A stretch of 64,000 bases of DNA from Cyprinodon diabolis (lineage: Eukaryota > Chordata > Actinopteri > Cyprinodontiformes > Cyprinodontidae): the NCBI GenBank assembly GCA_030533445.1, contig CM060066.1, positions 2,326,749-2,390,748 on the forward strand, in the 5' to 3' direction. The notes beneath the pieces were generated by a model, which made no database searches, was not told the origin of the DNA, and saw only the letters and a list, made by a program, of their open reading frames with translations. Below, in pieces: positions 12,893 through 28,500 of this stretch. Position 1 is the stretch's first letter. The number at the start of each line of letters is the position of its first letter. The position numbers and the translations under genes are program-made.

Positions 12893-15800
12893 AGTCGTTT
12901 GTTCGGAGGGGTGCTTTAGCAGCTAAAAGGTGAGTGAGAGTGAGGTCCTGCAGTTCAAACAAAGGGAGGAGCAGGTGGGCCAACCATTTTGTTTGTGCTT
13001 CGTTTTGGGTTGTGAAAGACCTACAGACATGAAGGTTACCCCAGTCTGAGACAAAGGATAGATGTTGCTTTCACTGAAAGAATTTTTCAGATATCTTTTA
13101 CGGTTTTTGCTCAGCAGTCGTTTGTTCGGAGGGTAAGCACCTGGAAGCTAGCTGACAGTTAGCTTCTGCAGCAGCCTGCTAGAGTGCAGCTGCTGAAATC
13201 TTAGTGTGAGGCGGCCATTCTTTTAAGATCAAACATCTTATTCTCGCCCTCACGGCCACATATTTGGAGCTACAGTCACCATTTTTGGTCAGTTTGTAGA
13301 CTGAAACCTCTGGACTCACACAATGTCTTCGGAATTACGGTAGGATTAATACTTTTCCTTAAAAACCGTCCAGACCAACCTAAAGTCGATGAGAGTTTCA
13401 GCCTTTCTCTATTCTTTTTGAGCTGAAGATGGGAGAGAAACGAATCAGACTATGTGTTTTCAACTCGTCATAAATATTTTTCTGAATGACACACATACAC
13501 CAAAGTTGGTATAGTTGGAGTCGAAGGATTGCTGATGCTCATGGTGAAAATGTTTTTTGAATAACTCATACGGTTTTTGATCAGTAGTCGTTTGTTCGGT
13601 GCCGTTCTTCCCATACAAAAAAGCCTGGGAAGAAGAAACCAATAGTGAGTGCAGCTGTTGTCTGTGTCAGTGAGAGGCTCGTTAAGCGTTGTCAAGGTTA
13701 CCAAGCTTCAAACAGATTTTACCTCTGCTGTTTTAAACAGCACATATTAATCTAATGGAGGGTGAAAGGACTGATTTAACATTGGGAAATGGATACTATA
13801 TGACTGCTGTCCATGACACTTCCCTTGCCACTCAGCACTGATAGACTTTCAAAATAAGACTCCAGGGACCCTACAAAATAAAAGCCTCTATATTTTTTAC
13901 ATATATTTATTGCCCTATATGGCTCAACATTATGACCCAAACTCAACCCCGTTTTAGAGAATAGACTCTAGGAGACTGTTTAAAACACACCCTGTAGCAA
14001 ATTTCAAAATAAAAGCCTCCCATTTCCGCTTCATCTACTGCCCTAATAACATGGAAAAAGAGTGATTTAACGATTGGAAAGTAATCAACTATCATTGACG
14101 GGTCTGAACATTTTCTATAAACACAACTCTGTTGGACTTTCAAAATAAGACTCCAGGGACCCTACAAAATAAAAGCCTCTAGATTATACTAATGCATTAA
14201 TTGATGCAAATGGCTCAACATTATGACCCAAACTCTTCCAGGTTGTTTTTATTAGACTCTAGTGACCTTTTCAAAACACACCCAGAGCAAATTTCACAAT
14301 AAAAGTCTCCCATTTACTCTGTAATACAGCAACTATTCACCTAATAACATGGAAAACCAGTGATTTAACATTTGGAAATGGATTCTATATCACTGCTGGG
14401 CGTGACCCATCTTTTGATGCACATTCATGATAGACTTTCAAAATAAGACTACAAGGACTCTACAGAATAAAAGCCTCTTCCTTATACACACTCATACATT
14501 CTGGCATATTGCTCATTGCCATTGGTGATTTCATCACTGCAATGGCTCTTAGAAGGCGGGCGGAGCCCGCCAATGGTAACAGGCGGGCGGAGCCCGCCAA
14601 AGGTGATTACATCACTGCAATGGCTCTTAGCAGGCGGGCGGAGCCCGCCATTGGTGATTTCATCACTGCAATGGCATTGGTGATTTTTTTCTTCACTGAG
14701 ATGGCTCCTAGCAGGCGGGCGAAGCCCGCCAACTGGGCTTTACCCACTGTGTTTCAATATGGACAACCCATATTACCCTTGTGCATCATACGCTGTGCAC
14801 GTCTATTTCCCAGATTTCAGCACAAGTGGCACACAGCTCTCTTTGCCCATGAACTTGCCCTCTTTCCTTCCCTCAGCAGCCCTCAAAGGCGTAAGCAGTT
14901 GGTCTGGGGAGCCCCGACGTCACTTGCCAGGGCCGTATTGGCCCGGTTCCCCAGACGGGCAGTAGGTGGCCCCCCTCAAAATTTCTTTAGAAATTTTCTA
15001 GTTATTATTATAATTCTCCCGTATACCCAAAACTTCGGCGCGTAACTAGTCCCGCACGGTTTGGCGGATCGGGCCCAAAGTTGGCACACGCGTCGGGACC
15101 AATGGGGTTATGTGTGCTTGTATAAAACTTTCTCATTAGTCCGAAGGTTTGCGAATTATTAGCGAAAACGTCGCAAAAAAATCCCATAGGAAATGAATGG
15201 GGAGAGGAAAAAAAAAGCATAAAAAACAGCACTTCACTGTGTCGGCATACATTCACCTAGAAAAACAGTTTGAAGCTCAGTTTGTAGATAAATCCTTCGT
15301 CTATTTAAAACTGAAGACGGTATGTTGATAACTGCTACGGTTTTTGTATAATCAGACCTCAAGCGCCACAAAGTTTTAGCAAAATCCAGCCTGCTAGAGT
15401 GGAGCAACTGAAAAGCTAGAGTGTGAGGCAGGCGTTTTTTAAACACAAAAAAACATTTTAAACTCGCCCTCACGGCCACATATTTATAGCTAGAGTCACC
15501 ATTTTTGGTCAGTTTGTAGACTGAAATCTCTGGACCCACACAATATCTTCGGAATTACGGTAGGATTAATACTTTTCCTTAAAAACCCTCCAGACCGACC
15601 TAAAGTCGATGAAAATCAGAGCCGTTTTTCATTGGTTTTGGAGCAGAAGAGGGGAGAAAAACGAATCCGACTATGTGTTTTAAACTCGTCATAAATATTT
15701 TTCTGAATGACACACATACACCAAAGTTGGCATAGTTGGAGTCGAAGGATGACTGACGCTCACGGTGAAAAAATTTTTTGAATAACTCATACGGTTTTTG

Positions 15801-16038
15801 CTCAGCAGTCGTTTGTTCGGAGGACATTTTAAGCACCTGAAAGCTGAGTGACAGTGACCTGCTGCAGCTAGCTCAATTAGAAGCTTAGGTGTGATGAAAC
15901 GTTTTTTCTTTTTCTTTCTCTTCCCATTCAGTTTGTAGATGACCTACAGCCATGAAAGTTACTCCAATTGAAGACAAGATATAGCTGTCGCTTAGATAAA
16001 AAGAATTTTTCAGATACCTTTTACGGTTTTTACTCAGC
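12893..16038 (+). repeat. Satellite unit 5
   Basis: This unit is 3146 bp, with four GC hairpins. One hairpin repeat has collapsed (catcactgcaatggcattgg near 14665). It has the one-base deletion cacacccagag near 14278 that is also present in units 7, 8 and 9. No junction repeat is present. Confidence 0.93.
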
Positions 16039-19000
16039 AGTCGTTTGTTCGGAGGGGTGCTTTAGCAGCTAAAAGGTGAGTGAGAGTGAGGTCCTGCAGT
16101 TCAAACAAAGGGAGGAGCAGGTGGGCCAACCATTTTGTTTGTGCTTCGTTTTGGGTTGTGAAAGACCTACAGACATGAAGGTTACCCCAGTCTGAGACAA
16201 AGGATAGATGTTGCTTTCACTGAAAGAATTTTTCAGATATCTTTTACGGTTTTTGCTCAGCAGTCGTTTGTTCGGAGGGTAAGCACCTGGAAGCTAGCTG
16301 ACAGTTAGCTTCTGCAGCAGCCTGCTAGAGTGCAGCTGCTGAAATCTTAGTGTGAGGCGGCCATTTTTTAAGATCAAACATCTTATTCTCGCCCTCACGG
16401 CCACATATTTGGAGCTACAGTCACCATTTTTGGTCAGTTTGTAGACTGAAACCTCTGGACTCACACAATGTCTTCGGAATTACGGTAGGATTAATACTTT
16501 GCCTTAAAAACCCTCCAGACCAACCTAAAGTGGATGAGAGTTTCAGCCTTTCTCCATTCTTTTTGAGCTGAAGATGGGAGAAAAACGAATCAGACTATGT
16601 GTTTTCAACTCGTCATAAATATTTTTCTGAATGACACACATACACCAAAGTTGGTATAGTTGGAGTCGAAGGATTGCTGATGCTCATGGTGAAAATGTTT
16701 TTTGAATAACTCATACGGTTTTTGATCAGTAGTCGTTTGTTCGGTGCCGTTCTTCCCATACAAAAAAGCCTGGGAAGAAGAAACCAATAGTGAGTGCAGC
16801 TGTTGTCTGTGTCAGTGAGAGGCTCGTTAAGCGTTGTCAAGGTTACCAAGCTTCAAACAGATTTTACCTCTGCTGTTTTAAACAGCACATATTAATCTAA
16901 TGGAGGGTGAAAGGACTGATTTAACATTGGGAAATGGATACTATATGACTGCTGTACATGACACTTCCCTTGCCACTCAGCACTGATAGACTTTCAAAAT
17001 AAGACTCCAGGGACCCTACAAAATAAAAGCCTCTATATTTTTTACATATATTTATTGCTCTATATGGCTCAACATTATGACCCAAACTCAACCCCGTTTT
17101 AGAGAATAGACTCTAGGAGACTGTTTAAAACACACCCTATAGCAAATTTCAAAATAAAAGCCTCCCATTTCCGCTTCATCTACTGCCCTAATAACATGGA
17201 AAAAGAGTGATTTAACGATTGGAAAGTAATCAACTATCATTGACGGGTCTGAACATTTTCTATAAACACAACTCTGTTGGACTTTCAAAATAAGACTCCA
17301 GGGACCCTACAAAATAAAAGCCTCTAGATTATAGTAATGCATTAATTGATGCAAATGGCTCAACATTATGACCCAAACTCTTCCAGGTTGTTTTTATTAG
17401 ACTCTAGTGACCTTTTCAAAACACACCCCAGAGCAAATTTCACAATAAAAGTCTCCCATTTACTCTGTAATACAGCAACTATTCACCTAATAACATGGAA
17501 AACCAGTGATTTAACATTTGGAAATGGATTCTATATCACTGCTGGGCGTGACCCATCTTTTGATGCACATTCATGATAGACTTTCAAAATAAGACTACAA
17601 GGACTCTACAGAATAAAAGCCTCTTCCTTATACACACTCATACATTCTGGCATATTGCTCATTGCCATTGGTGATTTCATCACTGCAATGGCTCTTAGAA
17701 GGCGGGCGGAGCCCGCCAATGGTAACAGGCGGGCGGAGCCCGCCAAAGGTGATTACATCACTGCAATGGCTCTTAGCAGGCGGGCGGAGCCCGCCATTGG
17801 TGATTTCATCACTGCAATGGCTCTTAGAAGGCGGGCAGAGCCCGCCATTGGTGATTTTTTTCTTCACTGAGATGGCTCCTAGCAGGCGGGCGAAGCCCGC
17901 CAACTGGGCTTTACCCACTGTGTTTCAATATGGACAACCCATATTACCCTTGTGCATCATACTCTGTGCACGTCTATTTCCCAGATTTCAGCACAAGTGG
18001 CACACAGCTCTCTTTGCCCATGAACTTGCCCTCTTTCCTTCCCTCAGCAGCCCTCAAAGGCGTAAGCAGTTGGTCTGGGGAGCCCCGACGTCACTTGCCA
18101 GGGCCGTATTGGCCCGGTTCCCCAGACGGGCAGTAGGTGGCCCCCCTCAAAATTTCTTTAGAAATTTTCTAGTTATTATAATTCTCCCGTATACCCAAAA
18201 CTTCGGCGCGTAACTAGTCCCGCACGGTTTGGCGGATCGGGCCCAAAGTTGGCACACGCGTCGGGACCAATGGGGTGATGTGTGCTTGTATAAAACTTTC
18301 TCATTAGTCCGAAGGTTTGCGAATTATTAGCGAAAACGTCGCAAAAAAATCCCATAGGAAATGAATGGGGAGAGGAAAAAAAAAGCATAAAAAACAGCAC
18401 TTCACTGTGTCGGCATACATTCACCTAGAAAAACAGTTTGAAGCTCAGTTTGTAGATAAATCCTTCTTCTATTTAAAACTGAAGACGGTATGTTGATAAC
18501 TGCTATGGTTTTTGTATAATCAGACCTCAAGCGCCACAAAGTTTTAGCAAAATCTAGCCTGCTAGAGTGGAGCAACTGAAAAGCTAGAGTGTGAGGCAGG
18601 CGTTTTTTAAACACAAAAAAACATTTTAAACTCGCCCTCACGGCCACATATTTATAGCTAGAGTCACCATTTTTGGTCAGTTTGTAGACTGAAATCTCTG
18701 GACCCACACAATATCTTCGGAATTACGGTAGGATTAATACTTTTCCTTAAAAACCCTCCAGACCGACCTAAAGTCGATGAAAATCAGAGCCGTTTTTCAT
18801 TGGTTTTGGAGCAGAAGAGGGGAGAAAAACGAATCAGACTATGTGTTTTAAACTCGTCATAAATATTTTTGTGAATGACACACATACACCAAAGTTGGCA
18901 TAGTTGGAGTCGAAGGATGACTGACGCTCACGGTGAAAAATTTTTTTGAATAACTCATACGGTTTTTGCTCAGCAGTCGTTTGTTCGGAGGACATTTTAA

Positions 19001-19206
19001 GCACCTGAAAGCTGAGTGACAGTGACCTGCTGCAGCTAGCTCAATTAGAAGCTTAGGTGTGATGAAACGTTTTTTCTTTTTCTTTCTCTTCCCATTCAGT
19101 TTGTAGATGACCTACAGCCATGAAAGTTACTCCAATTGAAGACAAGATATAGCTGTCGCTTAGATAAAAAGAATTTTTCAGATACCTTTTACGGTTTTTA
19201 CTCAGC
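16039..19206 (+). repeat. Satellite unit 6
   Basis: This unit is 3168 bp, with five GC hairpins and no junction repeat. The tract 16497-16590 shares a cluster of private variants with unit 11 (tactttgcc, gtggatga, ctccattc, gagaaaaacg). Confidence 0.93.
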
Positions 19207-22200
19207 AGTCGTTTGTTCGGAGGGGTGCTTTAGCAGCTAAAAGGTGAGTGAGAGTGAGGTCCTGCAGTTCAAACAAAGGGAGGAGCAGGTGGGCCAACCA
19301 TTTTGTTTGTGCTTCGTTTTGGGTTGTGAAAGACCTACAGACATGAAGGTTACCCCAGTCTGAGACAAAGGATAGATGTTGCTTTCACTGAAAGAATTTT
19401 TCAGATATCTTTTACGGTTTTTGCTCAGCAGTCGTTTGTTCGGAGGGTAAGCACCTGGAAGCTAGCTGACAGTTAGCTTCTGCAGCAGCCTGCTAGAGTG
19501 CAGCTGCTGAAATCTTAGTGTGAGGCGGCCATTTTTTTAAGATCAAACATCTTATTCTCGCCCTCACGGCCACATATTTGGAGCTACAGTCACCATTTTT
19601 GGTCAGTTTGTAGACTGAAACCTCTGGACTCACACAATGTCTTCGGAATTACGGTAGGATTAATACTTTTCCTTAAAAACCCTCCAGACCAACCTAAAGT
19701 CGATGAGAGTTTCAGCCTTTCTCTATTCTTTTTGAGCTGAAGATGGGAGAGAAACGAATCAGACTATGTGTTTTCAACTCGTCATAAATATTTTTCTGAA
19801 TGACACACATACACCAAAGTTGGTATAGTTGGAGTCGAAGGATTGCTGATGCTCATGGTGAAAATGTTTTTTGAATAACTCATACGGTTTTTGATCAGTA
19901 GTCGTTTGTTCGGTGCCGTTCTTCCCATACAAAAAAGCCTGGGAAGAAGAAACCAATAGTGAGTGGAGCTGTTGTCTGTGTCAGTGAGAGGCTCCTTAAG
20001 CGTTGTCAAGGTTACCAAGCTTCAAACAGATTTTACCTCTGCTGTTTTAAACAGCACATATTAATCTAATGGAGGGTGAAAGGACTGATTTAACATTGGG
20101 AAATGGATACTATATGACTGCTGTCCATGACACTTCCCTTGCCACTCAGCACTGATAGACTTTCAAAATAAGACTCCAGGGACCCTACAAAATAAAAGCC
20201 TCTATATTTTTTACATATATTTATTGCCCTATATGGCTCAACATTATGACCCAAACTCAACCCCGTTTTAGAGAATAGACTCTAGGAGACTGTTTAAAAC
20301 ACACCCTATAGCAAATTTCAAAATAAAAGCCTCCCATTTCCGCTTCATCTACTGCCCTAATAACATGGAAAAAGAGTGATTTAACGATTGGAAAGTAATC
20401 AACTATCATTGACGGGTCTGAACATTTTCTATAAACACAACTCTGTTGGACTTTCAAAATAAGACTCCAGGGACCCTACAAAATAAAAGCCTCTAGATTA
20501 TACTAATGCATTAATTGATGCAAATGGCTCAACATTATGACCCAAACTCTTCCAGGTTGTTTTTATTAGACTCTAGTGACCTTTTCAAAACACACCCAGA
20601 GCAAATTTCACAATAAAAGTCTCCCATTTACTCTGTAATACAGCAACTATTCACCTAATAACATGGAAAACCAGTGATTTAACATTTGGAAATGGATTCT
20701 ATATCACTGCTGGGCGTGACCCATCTTTTGATGCACATTCATGATAGACTTTCAAAATAAGACTACAAGGACTCTACAGAATAAAAGCCTCTTCCTTATA
20801 CACACTCATACATTCTGGCATATTGCTCATTGCCATTGGTGATTTCATCACTGCAATGGCTCTTAGAAGGCGGGCGGAGCCCGCCAATGGTAACAGGCGG
20901 GCGGAGCCCGCCAAAGGTGATTACATCACTGCAATGGCTCTTAGCAGGCGGGCGGAGCCCGCCATTGGTGATTTCATCACTGCAATGGCTCTTAGAAGGC
21001 GGGCAGAGCCCGCCATTGGTGATTTTTTTCTTCACTGAGATGGCTCCTAGCAGGCGGGCGAAGCCCGCCAACTGGGCTTTACCCACTGTGTTTCAATATG
21101 GACAACCCATATTACCCTTGTGCATCATACGCTGTGCACGTCTATTTCCCAGATGTCAGCACAAGTGGCACACAGCTCTCTTTGCCCATGAACTTGCCCT
21201 CTTTCCTTCCCTCAGCAGCCCTCAAAGGCGTAAGCAGTTGGTCTGGGGAGCCCCGACGTCACTTGCCAGGGCCGTATTGGCCCGGTTCCCAAGACGGGCA
21301 GTAGGTGGCCCCCCTCAAAATTTCTTTAGAAATTTTCTAGTTATTATTATAATTCTCCCGTATACCCAAAACTTCGGCACCTAACTAGTCCCGCACGGTT
21401 TGGCGGATCGGGCCCAAAGTTGGCACACGCGTCGGGACCAATGGGGTGATGTGTGCTTGTATAAAACTTTCTCATTAGTCCGAAGGTTTGCGAATTATTA
21501 GCAAAAACGTCGCAAAAAAATCCCATAGGAAATGAATGGGGAGAGGAAAAAAAAAGCATAAAAAACAGCACTTCACTGTGTCGGCATACATTCACCTAGA
21601 AAAACAGTTTGAAGCTCAGTTTGTAGATAAATCCTTCGTCTATTTAAAACTGAAGACGGTATGTTGATAACTGCTACGGTTTTTGTATAATCAGACCTCA
21701 AGCGCCACAAAGTTTTAGCAAAATCCAGCCTGCTAGAGTGGAGCAACTGAAAAGCTAGAGTGTGAGGCAGGCGTTTTTTAAACACAAAAAAACATTTTAA
21801 ACTCGCCCTCACGGCCACATATTTATAGCTAGAGTCACCATTTTTGGTCAGTTTGTAGACTGAAATCTCTGGACCCACACAATATCTTCGGAATTACGGT
21901 AGGATTAATACTTTTCCTTAAAAACCCTCCAGACCGACCTAAAGTCGATGAAAATCAGAGCCGTTTTTCATTGGTTTTGGAGCAGAAGAGGGGAGAAAAA
22001 CGAATCAGACTATGTGTTTTAAACTCGTCATAAATATTTTTCTGAATGACACACATACACCAAAGTTGGCATAGTTGGAGTCGAAGGATGACTGACGCTC
22101 ACGGTGAAAATTTTTTTTGAATAACTCATACGGTTTTTGCTCAGCAGTCGTTTGTTCGGAGGACATTTTAAGCACCTGAAAGCTGAGTGAGAGTGACCTG

Positions 22201-22377
22201 CTGCAGCTAGCTCAATTAGAAGCTTAGGTGTGATGAAACGTTTTTTCTTTTTCTTTCTCTTCCCATTAAGTTTGTAGATGACCTACAGCCATGAAAGTTA
22301 CTCCAATTGAAGACAAGATATAGCTGTCGCTTAGATAAAAAGAATTTTTCAGATACCTTTTACGGTTTTTACTCAGC
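19207..22377 (+). repeat. Satellite unit 7
   Basis: This unit is 3171 bp, with five GC hairpins and no junction repeat. It has the cacacccagag one-base deletion near 20592. Confidence 0.93.
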
Positions 22378-25300
22378 AGTCGTTTGTTCGGAGGGGTGCT
22401 TTAGCAGCTAAAAGGTGAGTGAGAGTGAGGTCCTGCAGTTCAAAGAAAGGGAGGAGCAGGTGGGCCAACCATTTTGTTTGTGCTTCGTTTTGGGTTGTGA
22501 AAGACCTACAGACATGAAGGTTACCCCAGTCTGAGACAAAGGATAGATGTTGCTTTCACTGAAAGAATTTTTCAGATATCTTTTACGGTTTTTGCTCAGC
22601 AGTCGTTTGTTCGGAGGGTAAGCACCTGGAAGCTAGCTGACAGTTAGCTTCTGCAGCAGCCTGCTAGAGTGCAGCTGCTGAAATCTTAGTGTGAGGCGGC
22701 CATTTTTTTAAGATCAAACATCTTATTCTCGCCCTCACGGCCACATATTTGGAGCTACAGTCACCATTTTTGGTCAGTTTGTAGACTGAAACCTCTGGAC
22801 TCACACAATGTCTTCGGAATTACGGTAGGATTAATACTTTTCCTTAAAAACCCTCCAGACCAACCTAAAGTCGATGAGTTTCAGCCTTTCTCTATTCTTT
22901 TTGAGCTGAAGATGGGAGAGAAACGAATCAGACTATGTGTTTTCAACTCGTCATAAATATTTTTCTGAATGACACACATACACCAAAGTTGGTATAGTTG
23001 GAGTCGAAGGATTGCTGATGCTCATGGTGAAAATGTTTTTTGAATAACTCATACGGTTTTTGATCAGTAGTCGTTTGTTCGGTGCCGTTCTTCCCATACA
23101 AAAAAGCCTGGGAAGAAGAAACCAATAGTGAGTGCAGCTGTTGTCTGTGTCAGTGAGAGGCTCGTTAAGCGTTGTCAAGGTTACCAAGCTTCAAACAGAT
23201 TTTACCTCTGCTGTTTTAAACAGCACATATTAATCTAATGGAGGGTGAAAGGACTGATTTAACATTGGGAAATGGATACTATATGACTGCTGTACATGAC
23301 ACTTCCCTTGCCACTCAGCACTGATAGACTTTCAAAATAAGACTCCAGGGACCCTACAAAATAAAAGCCTCTATATTTTTTACATATATTTATTGCCCTA
23401 TATGGCTCAACATTATGACCCAAACTCAACCCCGTTTTAGAGAATAGACTCTAGGAGACTGTTTAAAACACACCCTATAGCAAATTTCAAAATAAAAGCC
23501 TCCCATTTCCGCTTCATCTACTGCCCTAATAACATGGAAAAAGAGTGATTTAACGATTGGAAAGTAATCAACTATCATTGACGGGTCTGAACATTTTCTA
23601 TAAACACAACTCTGTTGGACTTTCAAAATAAGACTCCAGGGACCCTACAAAATAAAAGCCTCTAGATTATACTAATGCATTAATTGATGCAAATGGCTCA
23701 ACATTATGACCCAAACTCTTCCAGGTTGTTTTTATTAGACTCTAGTGACCTTTTCAAAACACACCCAGAGCAAATTTCACAATAAAAGTCTCCCATTTAC
23801 TCTGTAATACAGCAACTATTCACCTAATAACATGGAAAACCAGTGATTTAACATTTGGAAATGGATTCTATATCACTGCTGGGCGTGACCCATCTTTTGA
23901 TGCACATTCATGATAGACTTTCAAAATAAGACTACAAGGACTCTACAGAATAAAAGCCTCTTCCTTATACACACTCATACATTCTGGCATATTGCTCATT
24001 GCCATTGGTGATTTCATCACTGCAATGGCTCTTAGAAGGCGGGCAGAGCCCGCCATTGGTGATTTTTTTCTTCACTGAGATGGCTCCTAGCAGGCGGGCG
24101 AAGCCCGCCAACTGGGCTTTACCCACTGTGTTTCAATATGGACAACCCATATTACCCTTGTGCATCATACGCTGTGCACGTCTATTTCCCAGATTTCAGC
24201 ACAAGTGGCACACAGCTCTCTTTGCCCATGAACTTGCCCTCTTTCCTTCCCTCAGCAGCCCTCAAAGGCGTAAGCAGTTGGTCTGGGGAGCCCCGACGTC
24301 ACTTGCCAGGGCCGTATTGGCCCGGTTCCCCAGACGGGCAGTAGGTGGCCCCCCTCAAAATTTCTTTAGAAATTTTCTAGTTGGGGGGCCACATGCCGAA
24401 GGCATGGCCCACCTACTACTATTGCACATATTTATTCCGCGTATTATTGGGGGGCCACATGCCGAAGGCATGGCCCACCTACTACTATTGCACATATTTA
24501 TTCCGCGTATTATTATTATTATTATAATTCTCCCGTATACCCAAAACTTCGGCGCGTAACTAGTCCCGCACGGTTTGGCGGATCGGGCCCAAAGTTGGCA
24601 CACGCGTCGGGACCAATGGGGTGATGTGTGCTTGTATAAAACTTTCTCATTAGTCCGAAGGTTTGCGAATTATTAGCGAAAACGTCGCAAAAAAATCCCA
24701 TAGGAAATGAATGGGGAGAGGAAAAAAAAAGCATAAAAAACAGCACTTCACTGTGTCGGCATACATTCACCTAGAAAAACAGTTTGAAGCTCAGTTTGTA
24801 GATAAATCCTTCGTCTATTTAAAACTGAAGACGGTATGTTGATAACTGCTACGGTTTTTGTATAATCAGACCTCAAGCGCCACAAAGTTTTAGCAAAATC
24901 CAGCCTGCTAGAGTGGAGCAACTGAAAAGCTAGAGTGTGAGGCAGGCGTTTTTTAAACACAAAAAAACATTTTAAACTCGCCCTCACGGCCACATATTTA
25001 TAGCTAGAGTCACCATTTTTGGTCAGTTTGTAGACTGAAATCTCTGGACCCACACAATATCTTCGGAATTACGGTAGGATTAATACTTTTCCTTAAAAAC
25101 CCTCCAGACCGACCTAAAGTCGATGAAAATCAGAGCCGTTTTTCATTGGTTTTGGAGCAGAAGAGGGGAGAAAAACGAATCCGACTATGTGTTTTAAACT
25201 CGTCATAAATATTTTTCTGAATGACACACATACACCAAAGTTGGCATAGTTGGAGTCGAAGGATGTCTGACGCTCACGGTGAAAAAATTTTTTGAATAAC

Positions 25301-25552
25301 TCATACGGTTTTTGCTCAGCAGTCGTTTGTTCGGAGGACATTTTAAGCACCTGAAAGCTGAGTGACAGTGACCTGCTGCAGCTAGCTCAATTAGAAGCTT
25401 AGGTGTGATGAAACGTTTTTTCTTTTTCTTTCTCTTCCCATTCAGTTTGTAGATGACCTACAGCCATGAAAGTTACTCCAATTGAAGACAAGATATAGCT
25501 GTCGCTTAGATAAAAAGAATTTTTCAGACACCTTTTACGGTTTTTACTCAGC
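22378..25552 (+). repeat. Satellite unit 8
   Basis: This unit is 3175 bp, with the shortest hairpin tract (two GC hairpins) and two 66 bp junction repeats (24383-24515). The two length changes nearly cancel, so its total length looks ordinary. Confidence 0.93.
24383..24515 (+). repeat. ~66 bp junction repeat, two copies (unit 8)
   Basis: This is the same repeat as in units 1 and 4, in two copies, in the identical position after CTAGTT (24377-24382). Confidence 0.93.
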
Positions 25553-28500
25553 AGTCGTTTGTTCGGAGGGGTGCTTTAGCAGCTAAAAGGTGAGTGAGAG
25601 TGAGGTCCTGCAGTTCAAACAAAGGGAGGAGCAGGTGGGCCAACCATTTTGTTTGTGCTTCGTTTTGGGTTGTGAAAGACCTACAGACATGAAGGTTACC
25701 CCAGTCTGAGACAAAGGATAGATGTTGCTTTCACTGAAAGAATTTTTCAGATATCTTTTACGGTTTTTGCTCAGCAGTCGTTTGTTCGGAGGGTAAGCAC
25801 CTGGAAGCTAGCTGACAGTTAGCTTCTGCAGCAGCCTGCTAGAGTGCAGCTGCTGAAATCTTAGTGTGAGGCGGCCATTTTTTTAAGATCAAACATCTTA
25901 TTCTCGCCCTCACGGCCACATATTTGGAGCTACAGTCACCATTTTTGGTCAGTTTGTAGACTGAAACCTCTGGACTCACACAATGTCTTCGGAATTACGG
26001 TAGGATTAATACTTTTCCTTAAAAACCCTCCAGACCAACCTAAAGTCGATGAGTTTCAGCCTTTCTCCATTCTTTTTGAGCTGAAGATGGGAGAGAAACG
26101 AATCAGACTATGTGTTTTCAAGTCGTCATAAATATTGTTCTGAATGACACACATACACCAAAGTTGGTATACTTGGAGTCGAAGGATTGCTGATGCTCAT
26201 GGTGAAAATGTTTTTTGAATAACTCATACGGTTTTTGATCAGTAGTCGTTTGTTTTCGTTGCCGTTCTTCCCATACAAAAAAGCCTGGGAAGAAGAAACC
26301 AATAGTGAGTGCAGCTGTTGTCTGTGTCAGTGAGAGGCTCGTTAAGCGTTGTCAAGGTTACCAAGCTTCAAACAGATTTTACCTCTGCTGTTTTAAACAG
26401 CACATATTAATCTAATGGAGGGTGAAAGGACTGATTTAACATTGGGAAATGGATACTATATGACTGCTGTCCATGACACTTCCCTTGCCACTCAGCACTG
26501 ATAGACTTTCAAAATAAGACTCCAGGGACCCTACAAAATAAAAGCCTCTATATTTTTTACATATATTTATTGCCCTATATGGCTCAATATTATGACCCAA
26601 ACTCAACCCCGTTTTAGAGAATAGACTCTAGGAGACTGTTTAAAACACACCCTATAGCAAATTTCAAAATAAAAGCCTCCCATTTCCGCTTCATCTACTG
26701 CCCTAATAACATGGAAAAAGAGTGATTTAACGATTGGAAAGTAATCAACTATCATTGACGGGTCTGAACATTTTCTATAAACACAACTCTGTTGGACTTT
26801 CAAAATAAGACTCCAGCGACCCTACAAAATAAAAGCCTCTAGATTATACTAATGCATTAATTGATGCAAATGGCTCAACATTATGACCCAAACTCTTCCA
26901 GGTTGTTTTTATTAGACTCTAGTGACCTTTTCAAAACACACCCAGAGCAAATTTCACAATAAAAGTCTCCCATTTACTCTGTAATACAGCAACTATTCAC
27001 CTAATAACATGGAAAACCAGTGATTTAACATTTGGAAATTGATTCTATATAACTGCTGGGCATGACCCATCTTTAGATGCACTTCCATGATAGACTTTCA
27101 AAATAAGACTCCAGGGACTCTACAGAATAAAAGCCTCTTCCTTATACACACTCATACATTCTGGCATATTGCTCATTGCCATTTGTAATTTCATCACTGC
27201 AATGGCTCTTAGAAGGCGGGCGGAGCCCGCCATTGGTGATTTCATCACTGCAATGGCTCTTAGAAGGCGGGCGGAGCCCGCCATTGGTGATTTCATCACT
27301 GCAATGGCTCTTAGCAGGCGGGCAGAGCCCGCCATTGGTGATTTTTTTCATCGCTGCAAGGGCTCCTAGCAGGCGGGCGGAGCCCACCAACTGAGCTTTA
27401 CCCACTGTGTTTCAATATGGACAACCCATATTACCCTTTTGCATCATACGCTGTGCACGTCTATTTCCCAGATTTCAGCACAAGTGGCACACAGCTCTCT
27501 TTGCCCATGACCTAGCCCTCTTTCCTTCCCTCAGCAGCCCTCAAAGGCGTAAGCAGTTGGTCTGGGGAGCCCCGACATAACTTGCCAGGGCCGTATTGGC
27601 CCTGTTCCCCAGACGGGCAGTAGGTGGCCCCCCTCAAAATTTCTTTAGAAATTTTCTAGTTATTATAATTCTCCCGTATACCCAAAACTTCGGCGCGTAA
27701 CTAGTCCCGCACGGTTTGGCGGATCGGGCCCAAAGTTGGCACACGCGTCGGGACCAATGGGGTGATGTGTGCTTGTATAAAACTTTCTCATTAGTCCGAA
27801 GGTTTGCGAATTATTAGCGAAAACGTCGCAAAAAAATCCCATAGGAAATGAATGGGGAGAGGAAAAAAAAAGCATAAAAAACAGCACTTCACTGTGTCGG
27901 CATACATTCACCTAGAAAAACAGTTTGAAGCTCAGTTTGTAGATAAATCCTTCGTCTATTTAAAACTGAAGACGGTATGTTGATAACTGCTACGGTTTTT
28001 CTATAATCAGACCTCAAGCGCCACAAAGTTTTAGCAAAATCCAGCCTGCTAGAGTGGAGCAACTGAAAAGCTAGAGTGTGAGGCAGGCATTTTTTAAACA
28101 CAAAAAAACATTTTAAACTCGCCCTCACGGCCACATATTTATAGCTAGAGTCACCATTTTTGGTCAGTTTGTAGACTGAAATCTCTAGACCCACACAATA
28201 TCTTCGGAATTACGGTAGGATTAATACTTTTCCTTAAAAACCCTCCAGACCGACCTAAAGTCGATGAAAATCAGAGCCGTTTTTCATTGGTTTTGGAGCA
28301 GAAGAGGGGAGAAAAACGAATCAGGCTATGTGTTTTAAACTCGTCATAAATATTTTTCTGAATGACACACATACACCAAAGTTGGCATAGTTGGAGTCGA
28401 AGGATGACTGACGCTCACGGTGAAAAATTTTTTTGAATAACTCATACGGTTTTTGCTCAGCAGTCGTTTGTTCGGAGGACATTTTAAGCACCTGAAAGCT